Below, piece by piece: positions 7,217-16,753 of a stretch of 64,000 nucleotides of DNA. The notes beneath the pieces were generated by a model that was given only the letters and a program-made list of their open reading frames with translations, did no database searches and was not told the DNA's origin. The DNA is from Crateriforma conspicua. GTDB lineage: Bacteria; Planctomycetota; Planctomycetia; Pirellulales; Pirellulaceae. Location of the stretch: the NCBI RefSeq assembly GCF_007752935.1, contig NZ_CP036319.1:3348001-3412000 (forward strand), read 5' to 3'. A program made the translations under genes and the position numbers. The number at the start of each line of letters is the position of its first letter. Position 1 is the first letter of the stretch.

Positions 7217-10200
7217 CTAGGAGGCTTCGTCGTAGTAGCCGGGTTCGTCCTTGCCGTCGCCGTCGAAGTCGCCGGTGACCGGTTGGCTGTCGGCACTGCC
7301 GCGTGGCACGACAATCCGTTGGTCATTGGCGGTCAGACGCCGGTCACCGTCGGTGTCGATGATCCAGGTGTCGCCGCGTACGACGGCGATTTCGTCGATG
7401 CCGTCGCCGTTGAAATCACCGACCACGGGTTCGTCACCGGACTTGCCGAATTCGATGGGATGGTCCTTCGATGTCCAGCGGCCGTCGCCATTGTCATCCA
7501 ACAGCCACTGGCCGCTGCGGAAGACAGCGATTTGGTCGATACCGTCGCCGTTCCAATCGCCGACAACAGGTTGGTCGACGTGTTCGCCGTACTTGAACAC
7601 GTGGTCGACTTCATCGGCACGCAGATCACCGCGATTGCCACGTCGCAGCAGACGCTGTTGGTCGTGGTCTTCGGTTTCTTCCAGCATCCGCGCGGCGGCC
7701 AGCCGCGCGATGTCGACTTCGGTGCGCCGTCGGTTGGCAGGATCGGGCAGCCCTGGATCGATCTCCACACGTTGGGGGTCTCGGTTCCACTGGCGTCCAA
7801 AGATCCCGACGTCGTCTTTGCCGTCACCGTCCCAGTCGCCGACGACCGGTCGGTCGTACTTGGTGCCCAACTGGACCCACAAGTCGCCTTCGTCCCAGAC
7901 GCCGTTGCCGTTCAAGTCGATGTACCAACGGCCGGCGACATAGATCGCCGTTTCGTCGATTCCATCGCCGTTGAAGTCACCGGTCAATGCGATCGCGTCT
8001 CCACCACCCAGGTTGACGCCGGACAACAGATTCACGCCATCGCCCGACATCGCCGACCATGTGCCGGCGGCATATTCGCCTTCGGTCCAAGCCGGATCAT
8101 TAAATTCCGCGCCGGCGGTGCGAACGATGCCCGACCCGGCGTTTTCGCCGCGTGGGAACCCGGCGTTGATCACGCTAAGGTGCCAGCTGACAGCCCATTC
8201 GATCGGGTGCAGCGCCAGGGTGCGAACGGTGTACGGCGCGGCGTATCCGACGAGACGGATCGGGCGATCAAATGTTTCGATCGGCGCGACGACTTCGGGG
8301 ATCGATTCCGCGTTTTCCGTCAGCGGCGGCGGCAGTGTGGGATCGACCAAGATCTCACTGAAATTGTTCGACGCACTGGTTTCCCCGGCGGCGACGGTCA
8401 CGTTCAGAATCGCGTCGCTGCCCGGATCCGTGGCTTCGTTGGCCGATAGGGTTTGGAATGTGATCAGTGCCGCCTGATCGACAATGACATCCGCAGGGTT
8501 GATCGCGACGCCGCCGGTCGAACCGGGCGTGTCCAACGCATCGATATAGTCATCGGGCTGGACTTGGTAAACGTGATAGGTACCCGGTCGCAGTCCGGTG
8601 AACTCGTAGTAGCCGTTGGCGTCGGTGGTGATGCGAACCAATCCGTCGTCGTAGATGCCGGGCAGCATCCGATCGGACGTGAAGATCTGGCCCAGCACGT
8701 TCCGCAGTTCCAGTGTGACGCCGGACAGCGGTGTGTCGTCCGCGGTGAACATCCCGTCGCGATAGTCACGCAGGTCTTCGGCGCTGGGGACGAACTGCAA
8801 CTTCAGCGAATCGCCGTCTTGAAAGACATAGCCGCTGATCGTTGCCGGCGGGACTTCCGGGAAGTTGTACTGGACCGCGTCGTCACCGCCACGCAGTTCG
8901 ACAGCGACAATCAAGTCATCGCCGCCGACGGTTCCGCCGTGGCTGCCGACGGTCTCGCCACCGTGGAAGTAGCCTTCGGGTTGGAATTCGCGAACCGAGT
9001 AGACGCCCGGTGCCAGATCGGTGAACTGGTAGTATCCGGACGCGTTGGTGGTGGTCCGACCGGCGACTTGGCCTTCGGCGTCAATGATTTCGACGACGAC
9101 GCCGGACAGAGCCAGTTCGTCACCATCGAATTGGCGATCCAGGTCTTGGTCGCTCCAGACGTATCCCGAAAGACTGGCGGGCAACTGTTCGCAGAAGTCG
9201 TAGTCGACCAGTTCGACGCCGGCCATCACGTCGACCGACATGTGATCTTGGCCCAAGATGGTACCGCCACCGCTGCCCAGTTTCTGGCCGCCTTGGTAGT
9301 AACCGTCGGGTTGGTGCTCAATGATCTGGTAGGTGCCCGGGGCCAGGTTGTCGAACTGATAATTGCCGTCGGCATCCGTGGTTGTCGTCGCCACGATGTT
9401 GCCGGCTTCATCGATCAAGTCGACGCGAACGCCCGCCAACGGATCTTCTTCCGGATCGTAGACGCAATCACGGTCGGCGTCGACGTAAACGGTCCCCGAA
9501 AGGCTGGACGGCGGCAGTTCGCAGAAATCATAGTCGGTCAAGTCTTTGCCGATGCCGATGTCCACGGCCATGTGGTCGTCGCCCAAGATTTGGCCGCCGC
9601 CGCTGCCCAGCATCTGGCCGCCTTGGAAGTAGCCTTCGGGCTGATGTTCGATGACTTGGTAGGTTCCGTGTCGCAGATTGGTGAATCGATAATTGCCGTC
9701 GGCGTCGGTGGTCGTCGTCATGACGATGCGACCGTCGGCGTCCAACAGATCGATGCGAACGCCTTGTAGCGGTGGTTCGTCGTCGTCTTGAAAACAATCA
9801 CCGTCTCGGTCGACGTACACGGTGCCGGCCAGGCTGGACGGTTCCAGTTCACAGAAGTTGTACTGGATCAGTCGATCGCCCCAGGAGATCGGCACGCTGC
9901 TGATCGTGTCTTGGACCGAATCGTCGCCGCCGGCCGATCCGGCTTGTTGTCCGCCCTGCAACCAACCGGCGGGCTGAATCTCGCGGACCGTGTACATGCC
10001 GGCCTGCAGATGCGTGAAGCTGTAGTGCCCCGATGCATCGGTTTGTGTTGTGGCGACCAAGTTCCCATCGGCGTCATACAGTTCGACGGTGACGCCATCG
10101 ATGCCGATCTCTTGGGGATCAAAAACGCAATCTCCGTCGGCGTCGTTGTAGACGTATCCGGAAATCTCCGCCGGCGGACGTTCGCAAAAGTCATAGTTGA

Positions 10201-12709
10201 CCGCGACTTCACCGGAGGCAAGGTCGACTTGGCCGATGCGGTTGGGGCCATCGGACAATCCGCCCGCCGAACCGGGTTTGGAACCACCTTCGAAGTACCC
10301 CGCGGGAGTTTCTTCGATCACCGTGTATCGGCCGGGCACCAAGTTGTCGAACTTATAGTTTCCGTCCGCGTCGGTCGTCGTCATGGCGATCTCGTTGCCG
10401 CTGGCGTCCAGCAAGCGAATGACGACACCCTCCAGCATCGGTTCACCGGGATCCAATTCACAGTCTTCGTCCAAGTCGACGTGGACCCGGCCCGCTAATG
10501 ACGCCGGCAGAAGTTCGCCGAAGTTGTATTCGACGCCAAGGTCGCCTTGTTTCAATTCGATGGCGGCCAAGGAATCACCGTCGCCGCCCAGCTGGCCGAC
10601 ATGCGTGCCGCGGATCGTGCCGACAGAATCTTTACCGTCGTAGAAACCGTCTGGCTGGTGTTCGCGGATCGTGTAGTCACCGGGCAAGATGTCGGCAAAG
10701 CGATAAAAGCCGTTGGCATCCGTCGTGGTCGTCGCGATCACGTTGCCGGATGAGTCCACCAGGTCCAAACGCGTACCAGCAATCCCGGTCTCCGATGCAT
10801 CGCGTTGTCCGTCGTTCGATGCGTCGTGATAAACGTAGCCGCTGATGTCGGCCGGCGCGGCTTCACAGAAGTTGTACTCCGTGCCGTGGCCACCTGCGAT
10901 CATCACGATGTCTTGAATCAGGCCGCCGTCGATCGAATTCCCGACCGTGACCGTTCCGATTCGACCGACGTGGGACGATCCGTCAATCAGGCCATCGGGT
11001 GTGATTTCGCGGATACGGTACTGGCCTTTGGTCAGGTCGTCAAAGAAGTACCGACCGTCGACATCGGTGACCGTTTGAGCGATGAACTGGCCGTCCATCG
11101 TTTCCAAAATGATCTCGACGTCCTGCAGCGGCGTGTTCCCTTCCGCTTCACGGATGCCGTCACAGTCTTGGCCGGGCCCCAGCAGATAGACATAACCGGA
11201 AAGCGATCCCAGCGGTAATTCGCCAAAGTTGTATTCGATACCGTCGTCGCCGCCGTCCAGCTGAACACCGACGATGCTGTCACCCGGGTTGACCGCCGAT
11301 CCGACCACGATGCCGTCGATCGTCCCGGCCGCATCGGTGCCGTCTTGCAAGTCGACCGGTTGGTCCAACTGGATGATTTGGTAGTTGCCCGGTGCCAGGC
11401 CGGTGAATTGGTAAGCACCGGCGGCGTTGGTCGTCGCGATCAGACCCGACTGCGCGGCGATCGTATCGACGGGGATCAATTGAACGCGGATGCCCGACAA
11501 GGGGACTTCGCCGGGATCACGACGGCCATTGTCATTGTCGTCGCGATAGACGAAGCCGGACACCGATGCCGGATCGGCTTCGGCAAAGTCATACAGGATC
11601 GCTTCGGTATCACCGTCGACGATCAAGATGTTAGACATTGAGTTGACGTTTTCGACGTTGCCGACCGTTTGGCCTTCGACTTGACCCAAAACCGCACCGA
11701 CGCTGAACAGTCCGTCGGGCTGAGCTTGGACGACTTTGTATTCGCCGGGCATCAGACCCAATGATTTTGCAAACTCATAGTGTCCATCGGCACCGGTCAC
11801 GGCACGCAGCCCGGTATCGACAAAGGAGTTCCCTTGTTTTTGATACAACGCGATTTCAACGCCTTCGAGAACGCGTTCGCCAGATTCGCGTTTCAGGTCC
11901 AAGTCGTTGTCGACCCAGACGTATCCGCTGATCGACACCGGCTTTGGCGTCTGCACGGTGGTTCCGACGGCGGCGGCGCTACGGTTGGGCCGGCTGTCGA
12001 TATGGGTGCCTTCGTCCGGCGGCAAGTCCAAGCCGTGGCTGGACGCGGGATCGCCAAAGTCGTTGACGAACAGCGCATCGGCGACCGACGTTTCGTAATG
12101 CGGCGCGTTGAAGGTGGCTTCCAAAATGGAATCCTGGAACTCTTGTCCCGATGTGATCACGTCCAATCCGGCGTTGAACGTGTCCAGGTCGGAACTTTGC
12201 CGCAGGACTTCGTCGACGTCCATCGTGAACTCCAAGCGGTCACCGGCTTGGAAGTTGGTCAGACGCAGGATCAGTTCTTGACCGCCGTCTTCGACAAAGG
12301 CTTGCGCGGTGGCGACGCGACCATCGGCCGTTTCAATCTTGACGATTTCAAAATCGTGGGCACCGTTTTTGCCCAGACCACCGATGGCGGTGTCAAAGAT
12401 CGGATCGCCGATGCTGACGCCGTCGCCGTACTTGTCGGTGTTGATCCGCAGTTCGGTCAGTTCTGTCCCCGGGGCGCCACCGGTGAAGGACAGGATGAAT
12501 CGGTCGCCGCGTGAATCACTGCCGACGTCTTGGTCCGATTCCAAATAATCCGTTTCCAGATAGACCACACCGACATGAATCGGATCGGCCGCCATCAACC
12601 GTCGTGATTCCAAGCGTTCCGGATGCAGACCGCGTCGTGAGACCGCCGCACGGGATCCGTTGGCGGGTGTCGAAGCGGTTCGTTTTTTTCGTTTCCGTTT
12701 CCAGATCAC
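7217..12709 (-). CDS. Giant secreted surface protein: LEPR-XLL, ten SdrD B-like repeats, FG-GAP-like C-terminus
   Basis: The protein has 1830 residues. The start is a GTG at 12709 with GGAGG eight bases upstream. The basic N-terminus (MIWKRKRKKR) leads to a LEPR-XLL motif (HPERLESRRLMA, about residues 29-40), found at the start of large exported planctomycete proteins. Residues 41-255 are a unique domain. From about 260 to 1430 there are ten SdrD B-like (prealbumin-like) repeats of 110-125 residues, each of the form SGYVYxDxDxDGxxDxGE...G-x-Y-x-F, with acidic Ca-binding loops. The C-terminus has five FG-GAP/VCBS-like units such as GDFNGDGIDE and GDWDGDGKDD. No sortase or anchoring signal was seen. 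A role in the cell surface or adhesion is inferred. The long rightward frames opposite this gene are shadows of its codon bias. Confidence 0.88.
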   Translation of the reverse strand: MIWKRKRKKRTASTPANGSRAAVSRRGLHPERLESRRLMAADPIHVGVVYLETDYLESDQDVGSDSRGDRFILSFTGGAPGTELTELRINTDKYGDGVSIGDPIFDTAIGGLGKNGAHDFEIVKIETADGRVATAQAFVEDGGQELILRLTNFQAGDRLEFTMDVDEVLRQSSDLDTFNAGLDVITSGQEFQDSILEATFNAPHYETSVADALFVNDFGDPASSHGLDLPPDEGTHIDSRPNRSAAAVGTTVQTPKPVSISGYVWVDNDLDLKRESGERVLEGVEIALYQKQGNSFVDTGLRAVTGADGHYEFAKSLGLMPGEYKVVQAQPDGLFSVGAVLGQVEGQTVGNVENVNSMSNILIVDGDTEAILYDFAEADPASVSGFVYRDDNDNGRRDPGEVPLSGIRVQLIPVDTIAAQSGLIATTNAAGAYQFTGLAPGNYQIIQLDQPVDLQDGTDAAGTIDGIVVGSAVNPGDSIVGVQLDGGDDGIEYNFGELPLGSLSGYVYLLGPGQDCDGIREAEGNTPLQDVEIILETMDGQFIAQTVTDVDGRYFFDDLTKGQYRIREITPDGLIDGSSHVGRIGTVTVGNSIDGGLIQDIVMIAGGHGTEYNFCEAAPADISGYVYHDASNDGQRDASETGIAGTRLDLVDSSGNVIATTTTDANGFYRFADILPGDYTIREHQPDGFYDGKDSVGTIRGTHVGQLGGDGDSLAAIELKQGDLGVEYNFGELLPASLAGRVHVDLDEDCELDPGEPMLEGVVIRLLDASGNEIAMTTTDADGNYKFDNLVPGRYTVIEETPAGYFEGGSKPGSAGGLSDGPNRIGQVDLASGEVAVNYDFCERPPAEISGYVYNDADGDCVFDPQEIGIDGVTVELYDADGNLVATTQTDASGHYSFTHLQAGMYTVREIQPAGWLQGGQQAGSAGGDDSVQDTISSVPISWGDRLIQYNFCELEPSSLAGTVYVDRDGDCFQDDDEPPLQGVRIDLLDADGRIVMTTTTDADGNYRFTNLRHGTYQVIEHQPEGYFQGGQMLGSGGGQILGDDHMAVDIGIGKDLTDYDFCELPPSSLSGTVYVDADRDCVYDPEEDPLAGVRVDLIDEAGNIVATTTTDADGNYQFDNLAPGTYQIIEHQPDGYYQGGQKLGSGGGTILGQDHMSVDVMAGVELVDYDFCEQLPASLSGYVWSDQDLDRQFDGDELALSGVVVEIIDAEGQVAGRTTTNASGYYQFTDLAPGVYSVREFQPEGYFHGGETVGSHGGTVGGDDLIVAVELRGGDDAVQYNFPEVPPATISGYVFQDGDSLKLQFVPSAEDLRDYRDGMFTADDTPLSGVTLELRNVLGQIFTSDRMLPGIYDDGLVRITTDANGYYEFTGLRPGTYHVYQVQPDDYIDALDTPGSTGGVAINPADVIVDQAALITFQTLSANEATDPGSDAILNVTVAAGETSASNNFSEILVDPTLPPPLTENAESIPEVVAPIETFDRPIRLVGYAAPYTVRTLALHPIEWAVSWHLSVINAGFPRGENAGSGIVRTAGAEFNDPAWTEGEYAAGTWSAMSGDGVNLLSGVNLGGGDAIALTGDFNGDGIDETAIYVAGRWYIDLNGNGVWDEGDLWVQLGTKYDRPVVGDWDGDGKDDVGIFGRQWNRDPQRVEIDPGLPDPANRRRTEVDIARLAAARMLEETEDHDQQRLLRRGNRGDLRADEVDHVFKYGEHVDQPVVGDWNGDGIDQIAVFRSGQWLLDDNGDGRWTSKDHPIEFGKSGDEPVVGDFNGDGIDEIAVVRGDTWIIDTDGDRRLTANDQRIVVPRGSADSQPVTGDFDGDGKDEPGYYDEAS
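8400..11950 (-). repeat. DNA-level array of ten SdrD-type repeats
   Basis: Repeat starts on the minus strand fall near 11930, 11552, 11188, 10833, 10485, 10151, 9817, 9487, 9157 and 8824, about 330-375 bases apart. Repeats seven and eight are the closest pair: the codons for GGQ-Y/F-QxGYxQGGQ are nearly identical at 9280-9325 and 9610-9655. This points to recent duplication or gene conversion. Confidence 0.75.
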
Positions 12710-12850
12710 GTTGGATGCCTCCGTGCCCCTGATGGCAGTGTGACGCCCATCCGATGGGCGACGATTTGATTGGCGGAAAGGATGGATGGGGGATCATCGA
12801 TCGCCGGGATGATGATCCGTCGATTGGACGTTTGCGGTTGCCTGGCGGAC

Positions 12851-14014
12851 TTAGCGATCCAGACGGTTGGGCCGTTCGACGATGCGGTCTTCTCGACCGG
12901 CCAATTGCGGAACGGATTCCTGCAGCGAATGCAGATCCCAGCGTCGGATCGTGGCGTCATAGCTGCCGGAATACAGCCACTGGCCGGCCTGGGCGACATC
13001 GCTGATCGTCCCGCGGTGTCCGGCCAAATGTCCGATCAGTTCGCCAGCGTCGGTGTCGATCAGATGGATGCGATTGTCGCTGCCACCGGCCGCGGCGATG
13101 CGGCTGTCCAGCATCGTCACGCAGAACAAACGACAGTTGCCGACGTGCACGCGGCGGGCGATCTTGCGATCGTTGACGTCAAAGACCACCACGTCGCCGT
13201 CTTCGCCCACCGAGACCATCGAATCGGAACCACGACGGAACGCCATGCTGCGGATCCGTCCCCGGTGCAACGGGTGGTCACCGTCGGCTTTGACCGGATC
13301 GGTGTTGAACAAATGCACGTCACCCACGCGACCGCCCACGGCCATGACTTTGCCGTCGGGGCTGAAGGCGATGGTGCGAAGGTCGCGACATCCACAGCGC
13401 AGCTTGGTTTGTGCGGCAGGCTTTCCGATCAAAAAGACTTCTTCGTCGAAGCCGACCGCCGCCATCTGACGTCCGGATGGATGGAATCGCACGCAGGTCA
13501 GCGCCGGGGCGCCGTCGATGTGTTGAGTGGCAGCGAAGTCCGCGGCGCTGTGGCGGATCACGATGCAACCGTCGTTGCCGGATGACACCAGCCGGTGTCC
13601 GGAATCGTCAAAGGCCAGGGTTCGAATCACATCGCGATGGTGATGCGTGGCATCGTCGGTCACCGTTCGCACGACTTCCATCGTTTCCGCGTCGATCAGG
13701 CGAATGGCCAAGTCGTCACCAGCGGCGGCGATCAGACGGCCGGCCGGATCCGCGGCGATCGCGGTGATGACAACGGCTTGATCGTCTTCGCTGATGTGTC
13801 GAAGCCGTAAGATTTGGCCGTCGTGCGGGACCCGCATGTTGACGGTCAACTGTGTCGCTTCGGGTGGCGCCGCACTGGACGGCCGCGTCCAATCGACTGG
13901 CGATGCGATCAAGGCGGCGGCCAACAGACGACCAAGAGCGGACCGACGGGACACGATTCGTGTGGACCGCGACACATCGGCGGGGCCGGACGCCCGGGAT
14001 GGATTCGATGGCAT
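12851..14014 (-). CDS. Exported WD40-repeat beta-propeller protein
   Basis: The protein has 387 residues from the ATG at 14014. A longer frame begins at 14173 but its extra 53 residues look unstructured and rich in His and Arg. The chosen N-terminus has a twin-arginine-like signal (VSRRSALGRLLAAALIA). The rest is a run of WD40-type blades: ITAIAADPAGRLIAAAGDD, IRTLAFDDSGHRLVSSGNDG, LRTIAFSPDGKVMAVGG, IRSMAFRRGSDSMVSVGEDG and ISDVAQAGQWLYSGSYDATIRRWD. Seven blades would complete a propeller. No enzyme domain is present, so a scaffold or binding role is inferred. The gene lies 141 bases upstream of the giant surface protein on the same strand and may be co-transcribed with it. Confidence 0.82.
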   Translation of the reverse strand: MPSNPSRASGPADVSRSTRIVSRRSALGRLLAAALIASPVDWTRPSSAAPPEATQLTVNMRVPHDGQILRLRHISEDDQAVVITAIAADPAGRLIAAAGDDLAIRLIDAETMEVVRTVTDDATHHHRDVIRTLAFDDSGHRLVSSGNDGCIVIRHSAADFAATQHIDGAPALTCVRFHPSGRQMAAVGFDEEVFLIGKPAAQTKLRCGCRDLRTIAFSPDGKVMAVGGRVGDVHLFNTDPVKADGDHPLHRGRIRSMAFRRGSDSMVSVGEDGDVVVFDVNDRKIARRVHVGNCRLFCVTMLDSRIAAAGGSDNRIHLIDTDAGELIGHLAGHRGTISDVAQAGQWLYSGSYDATIRRWDLHSLQESVPQLAGREDRIVERPNRLDR

Positions 14015-14230
14015 GGATCGGACCGTGGGGGAATTCGGGTGCGAAGCGACGATTCCCACGCCGGGCCTGGATGACGGCGGACCGTGACGACGGGCAAGAT
14101 CGTCGGCGGTACCGGCGCGTCGGTGGCGCACGGCGTGGCTTTGTCGTTCATCGGCCCGCCCGTTGGCCCGCATGACCCGAATAATCGGAAAACTGAGTGA
14201 AACAGAAGTTTCCCCGGCCGTGGCGTCGGA

Positions 14231-15256
14231 TCAGCCCAATCGTGTCCATTTTGACGGCACCACCACACGATCGCGGTTCACGGTTGTCCAGTCCATTTGG
14301 GCGGCGATGTGGCGATGCAATCGGCTCGTTTCCCAAGCACCGGGCTCCGGCAGATCGCCGATCCCCAACGACCGGGCGGCCCACAGGATCACGTCTTGCG
14401 GGTCAACGCCACAGCGACGCAGATGGTCCAGACGCGTATCGCCGTGTCGTTTGGCCAGCCGCCGTCCGTCGTCTCCGATGACCAGGGGAACGTGAGCGTA
14501 GCTGGGCACCGAAAGCCCCAATGCGTCGGCCAGATCAATTTGCCAGAACGTGCTGTCGATCAAGTCGTCACCGCGAACGACTTCCGTCACGCCCATCGCA
14601 TCGTCATCGAGGATCACGGCCAACTGATAGGCGGCTTCCCCCGTCTTGCGCGTCACGGGAACATCGCCCAAGTCGCGGCTCGGGTTCAACGACTGGGAAC
14701 CGGCAACGGCATCATCAAAGTCGACGACTTGGTCGCGGACTCGAAATCGCCAGCAATACGTGCCCTGCGGTGGAATCGGATCGCCTTCGGTCCAATCGCT
14801 GCACAGACCGGGATAGATCATGTGGCCGAATTCCACATGCGGTGCCGATGCGGCGCTTTCGATGTCACGCCGTGTGCAGGTGCATGGATAGACACGGCCC
14901 AGTGATCGCAGCTTGGCGATCGCCTGGTCGTATCGATCGGTACGTTGCGTTTGGATGTACGGACCGTTGGGGCCACCGACATCGGGGCCTTCGTCCCAGT
15001 CGATGCCCAGCCAACGCAGATCGTCGATCGCTTGTTGGATCGCCCAGGGTTTGACGCGAGGCGAATCGATGTCTTCGATCCGCAGCACCATCGGGGCCGA
15101 TTGCCGGATCATCGACCAATGCGCGATTAGGTACGTCCGCGCGTTGCCGGGATGTTGGGCGCCGGTGGGCGATGGCGCCAGGCGGCCTTTGACCGACGGT
15201 GGGGTGTGAGCCGTTTCCGGGTCGGGCGGTTTCTGGGTGCGGTCAGAATTCGGCAT
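14231..15256 (-). CDS. gluQ: Glutamyl-Q tRNA(Asp) synthetase
   Basis: The protein has 341 residues. It attaches glutamate to the queuosine base of tRNA(Asp) and is a GluRS paralogue lacking the anticodon-binding domain. Seen here are the class I signature [13 protein letters not shown] (HIGH-like), RIEDIDSPR, a complete zinc site CTC...YPGLC and the second signature RRLAKRHGD in place of KMSKS. The length fits a catalytic core without the C-terminal domain of GluRS. The ATG lies within the last 14 bases of asnS, so the two genes are translationally coupled. The first 20 residues are a proline-rich extension. Confidence 0.92.
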   Translation of the reverse strand: MPNSDRTQKPPDPETAHTPPSVKGRLAPSPTGAQHPGNARTYLIAHWSMIRQSAPMVLRIEDIDSPRVKPWAIQQAIDDLRWLGIDWDEGPDVGGPNGPYIQTQRTDRYDQAIAKLRSLGRVYPCTCTRRDIESAASAPHVEFGHMIYPGLCSDWTEGDPIPPQGTYCWRFRVRDQVVDFDDAVAGSQSLNPSRDLGDVPVTRKTGEAAYQLAVILDDDAMGVTEVVRGDDLIDSTFWQIDLADALGLSVPSYAHVPLVIGDDGRRLAKRHGDTRLDHLRRCGVDPQDVILWAARSLGIGDLPEPGAWETSRLHRHIAAQMDWTTVNRDRVVVPSKWTRLG

Positions 15257-16637
15257 TGCCGGGCGTTCGAGGGAACGGGATCACGTCGCGGATGTTGGCC
15301 ATTCCCGAGACATACTGGACGACGCGTTCCAGGCCCAAGCCGAATCCGGCGTGCGGGACGGTTCCGTACCGCCGCAGATCGATGTACCACCAATAATCGT
15401 CTTGGTTCAATCCGGCTTGGTCCATTCGTCGGGTCAACACGTCCAGTCGTTCTTCACGTTGACTGCCGCCGATGATTTCACCCACGCCGGGAACCAACAC
15501 GTCCATCGCGGCAACGGTTTTCTCGTCATCGCTCAGCCGCATGTAGAACGGTTTGATGGTCGATGGATAGTCGGTCAAGATCACCGGACCGCCGACATGT
15601 TGTTCGGTCAGATAGCGTTCGTGTTCGGCTTGCAGATCGACGCCCCAGGAAACCGGGTATTCGAATTTCGCGTCAGCCTTTTCCAACACCTCGATCGCAT
15701 CGGTGTACGTCATGTGACGAAACGGTGCTTCGGCAACGGCGGTCAACTGGTCCAAGATACCCGGCTGGATTCGCTGGTTAAAAAACTGCATGTCTTCGTC
15801 ACAGCGATCCAGGCAATCCCGCAGCAATCGCTTCAAGTATCGTTCGGCCAACGCCATGTTGTCCGACAGGTCGAAGAAGGCGGCTTCCGGTTCGACCATC
15901 CAAAATTCGGCCAGGTGCCGGCTGGTGTTGCTGTTTTCGGCACGGAACGTTGGTCCGAACGTGTACACGCGGCCCAGCGCGGTGGCATAAGTTTCCGCGT
16001 TCAATTGGCCGCTGACGGTCAGATAGGCGGGCCGATCAAAAAAGTCCAACTCGTGATTGACGGGTTTGCCCGACGCCGCCAGCCGGTCCAAATCCAGTGT
16101 TGTGACGCGGAACATTTCGCCCGCCCCTTCGCAATCGCTGGCCGTGATGATCGGCGTGTTCAGATAAAAGAACCCTTCGTCGTGAAAAAAGTCGTGCGTC
16201 GACCGGCTGATCGAATCACGGACTCGCATCACCGCGCCGAAGGTGTTGGTTCGGGGCCGAAGGTGGGCCCATTCACGTAGCTTTTCAAAGCTGTGGCGTT
16301 TTTTCTGCAGCGGATACGTTTCGCCGTCGGCCCAACCCAGGACGCGGATCTGGTCGGCCTGCATTTCGGTCGCCTGGCCTTTGGCGGGCGATGCGGCCAA
16401 GCTTCCGATGGCGACAATGCTGCACCCGGCCCCCAGACGCTTGATTTCGGATTCATAGTTCTTCAGTTCCCCGGGCGCGACGATCTGTAAACTGCCGAAA
16501 CAGCTGCCGTCGTTCACCTCAATGAAACTGAACCCGCCTTTGGAATCACGGCGCGTCCGTACCCAGCCGCGAACTTCGACATCGGGTCCAATCGCCGATT
16601 CTTTTCGGGCTTCCGCCACCGAGGTCCAAGTGCTCAT
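15243..16637 (-). CDS. asnS: Asparaginyl-tRNA synthetase
   Basis: The protein has 464 residues and charges tRNA(Asn) with asparagine in the cytoplasm. The N-terminal OB-fold anticodon-binding domain ([20 protein letters not shown]) is followed by a class II catalytic domain. Motif 2 is [21 protein letters not shown]-like and motif 3 is [13 protein letters not shown]. The [10 protein letters not shown]-type insertion and the sequence HLAEFWM favour AsnRS over AspRS. An AAGGA about ten bases before the ATG supports the start. It heads a two-gene unit with gluQ. Confidence 0.95.
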   Translation of the reverse strand: MSTWTSVAEARKESAIGPDVEVRGWVRTRRDSKGGFSFIEVNDGSCFGSLQIVAPGELKNYESEIKRLGAGCSIVAIGSLAASPAKGQATEMQADQIRVLGWADGETYPLQKKRHSFEKLREWAHLRPRTNTFGAVMRVRDSISRSTHDFFHDEGFFYLNTPIITASDCEGAGEMFRVTTLDLDRLAASGKPVNHELDFFDRPAYLTVSGQLNAETYATALGRVYTFGPTFRAENSNTSRHLAEFWMVEPEAAFFDLSDNMALAERYLKRLLRDCLDRCDEDMQFFNQRIQPGILDQLTAVAEAPFRHMTYTDAIEVLEKADAKFEYPVSWGVDLQAEHERYLTEQHVGGPVILTDYPSTIKPFYMRLSDDEKTVAAMDVLVPGVGEIIGGSQREERLDVLTRRMDQAGLNQDDYWWYIDLRRYGTVPHAGFGLGLERVVQYVSGMANIRDVIPFPRTPGNAEF

Positions 16638-16753
16638 CTTGTCATCGTCCTTGTTCCGGGCACTCTCGTAGGAACGCTCTGGGGTTTAACGTTGGAAACA
16701 GGTTTGTGTTTGGAAGCCGGTTTTGCCGCTGGATGGCGGGAGGTCGAATGACC

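Noticed and set aside
7283-9769. Long rightward open frames opposite the SdrD gene
   Set aside because: They mirror the repeat structure of the opposite strand, contain valine/aspartate-rich shadow sequence and have no start signals; the leftward frame is clearly the gene.
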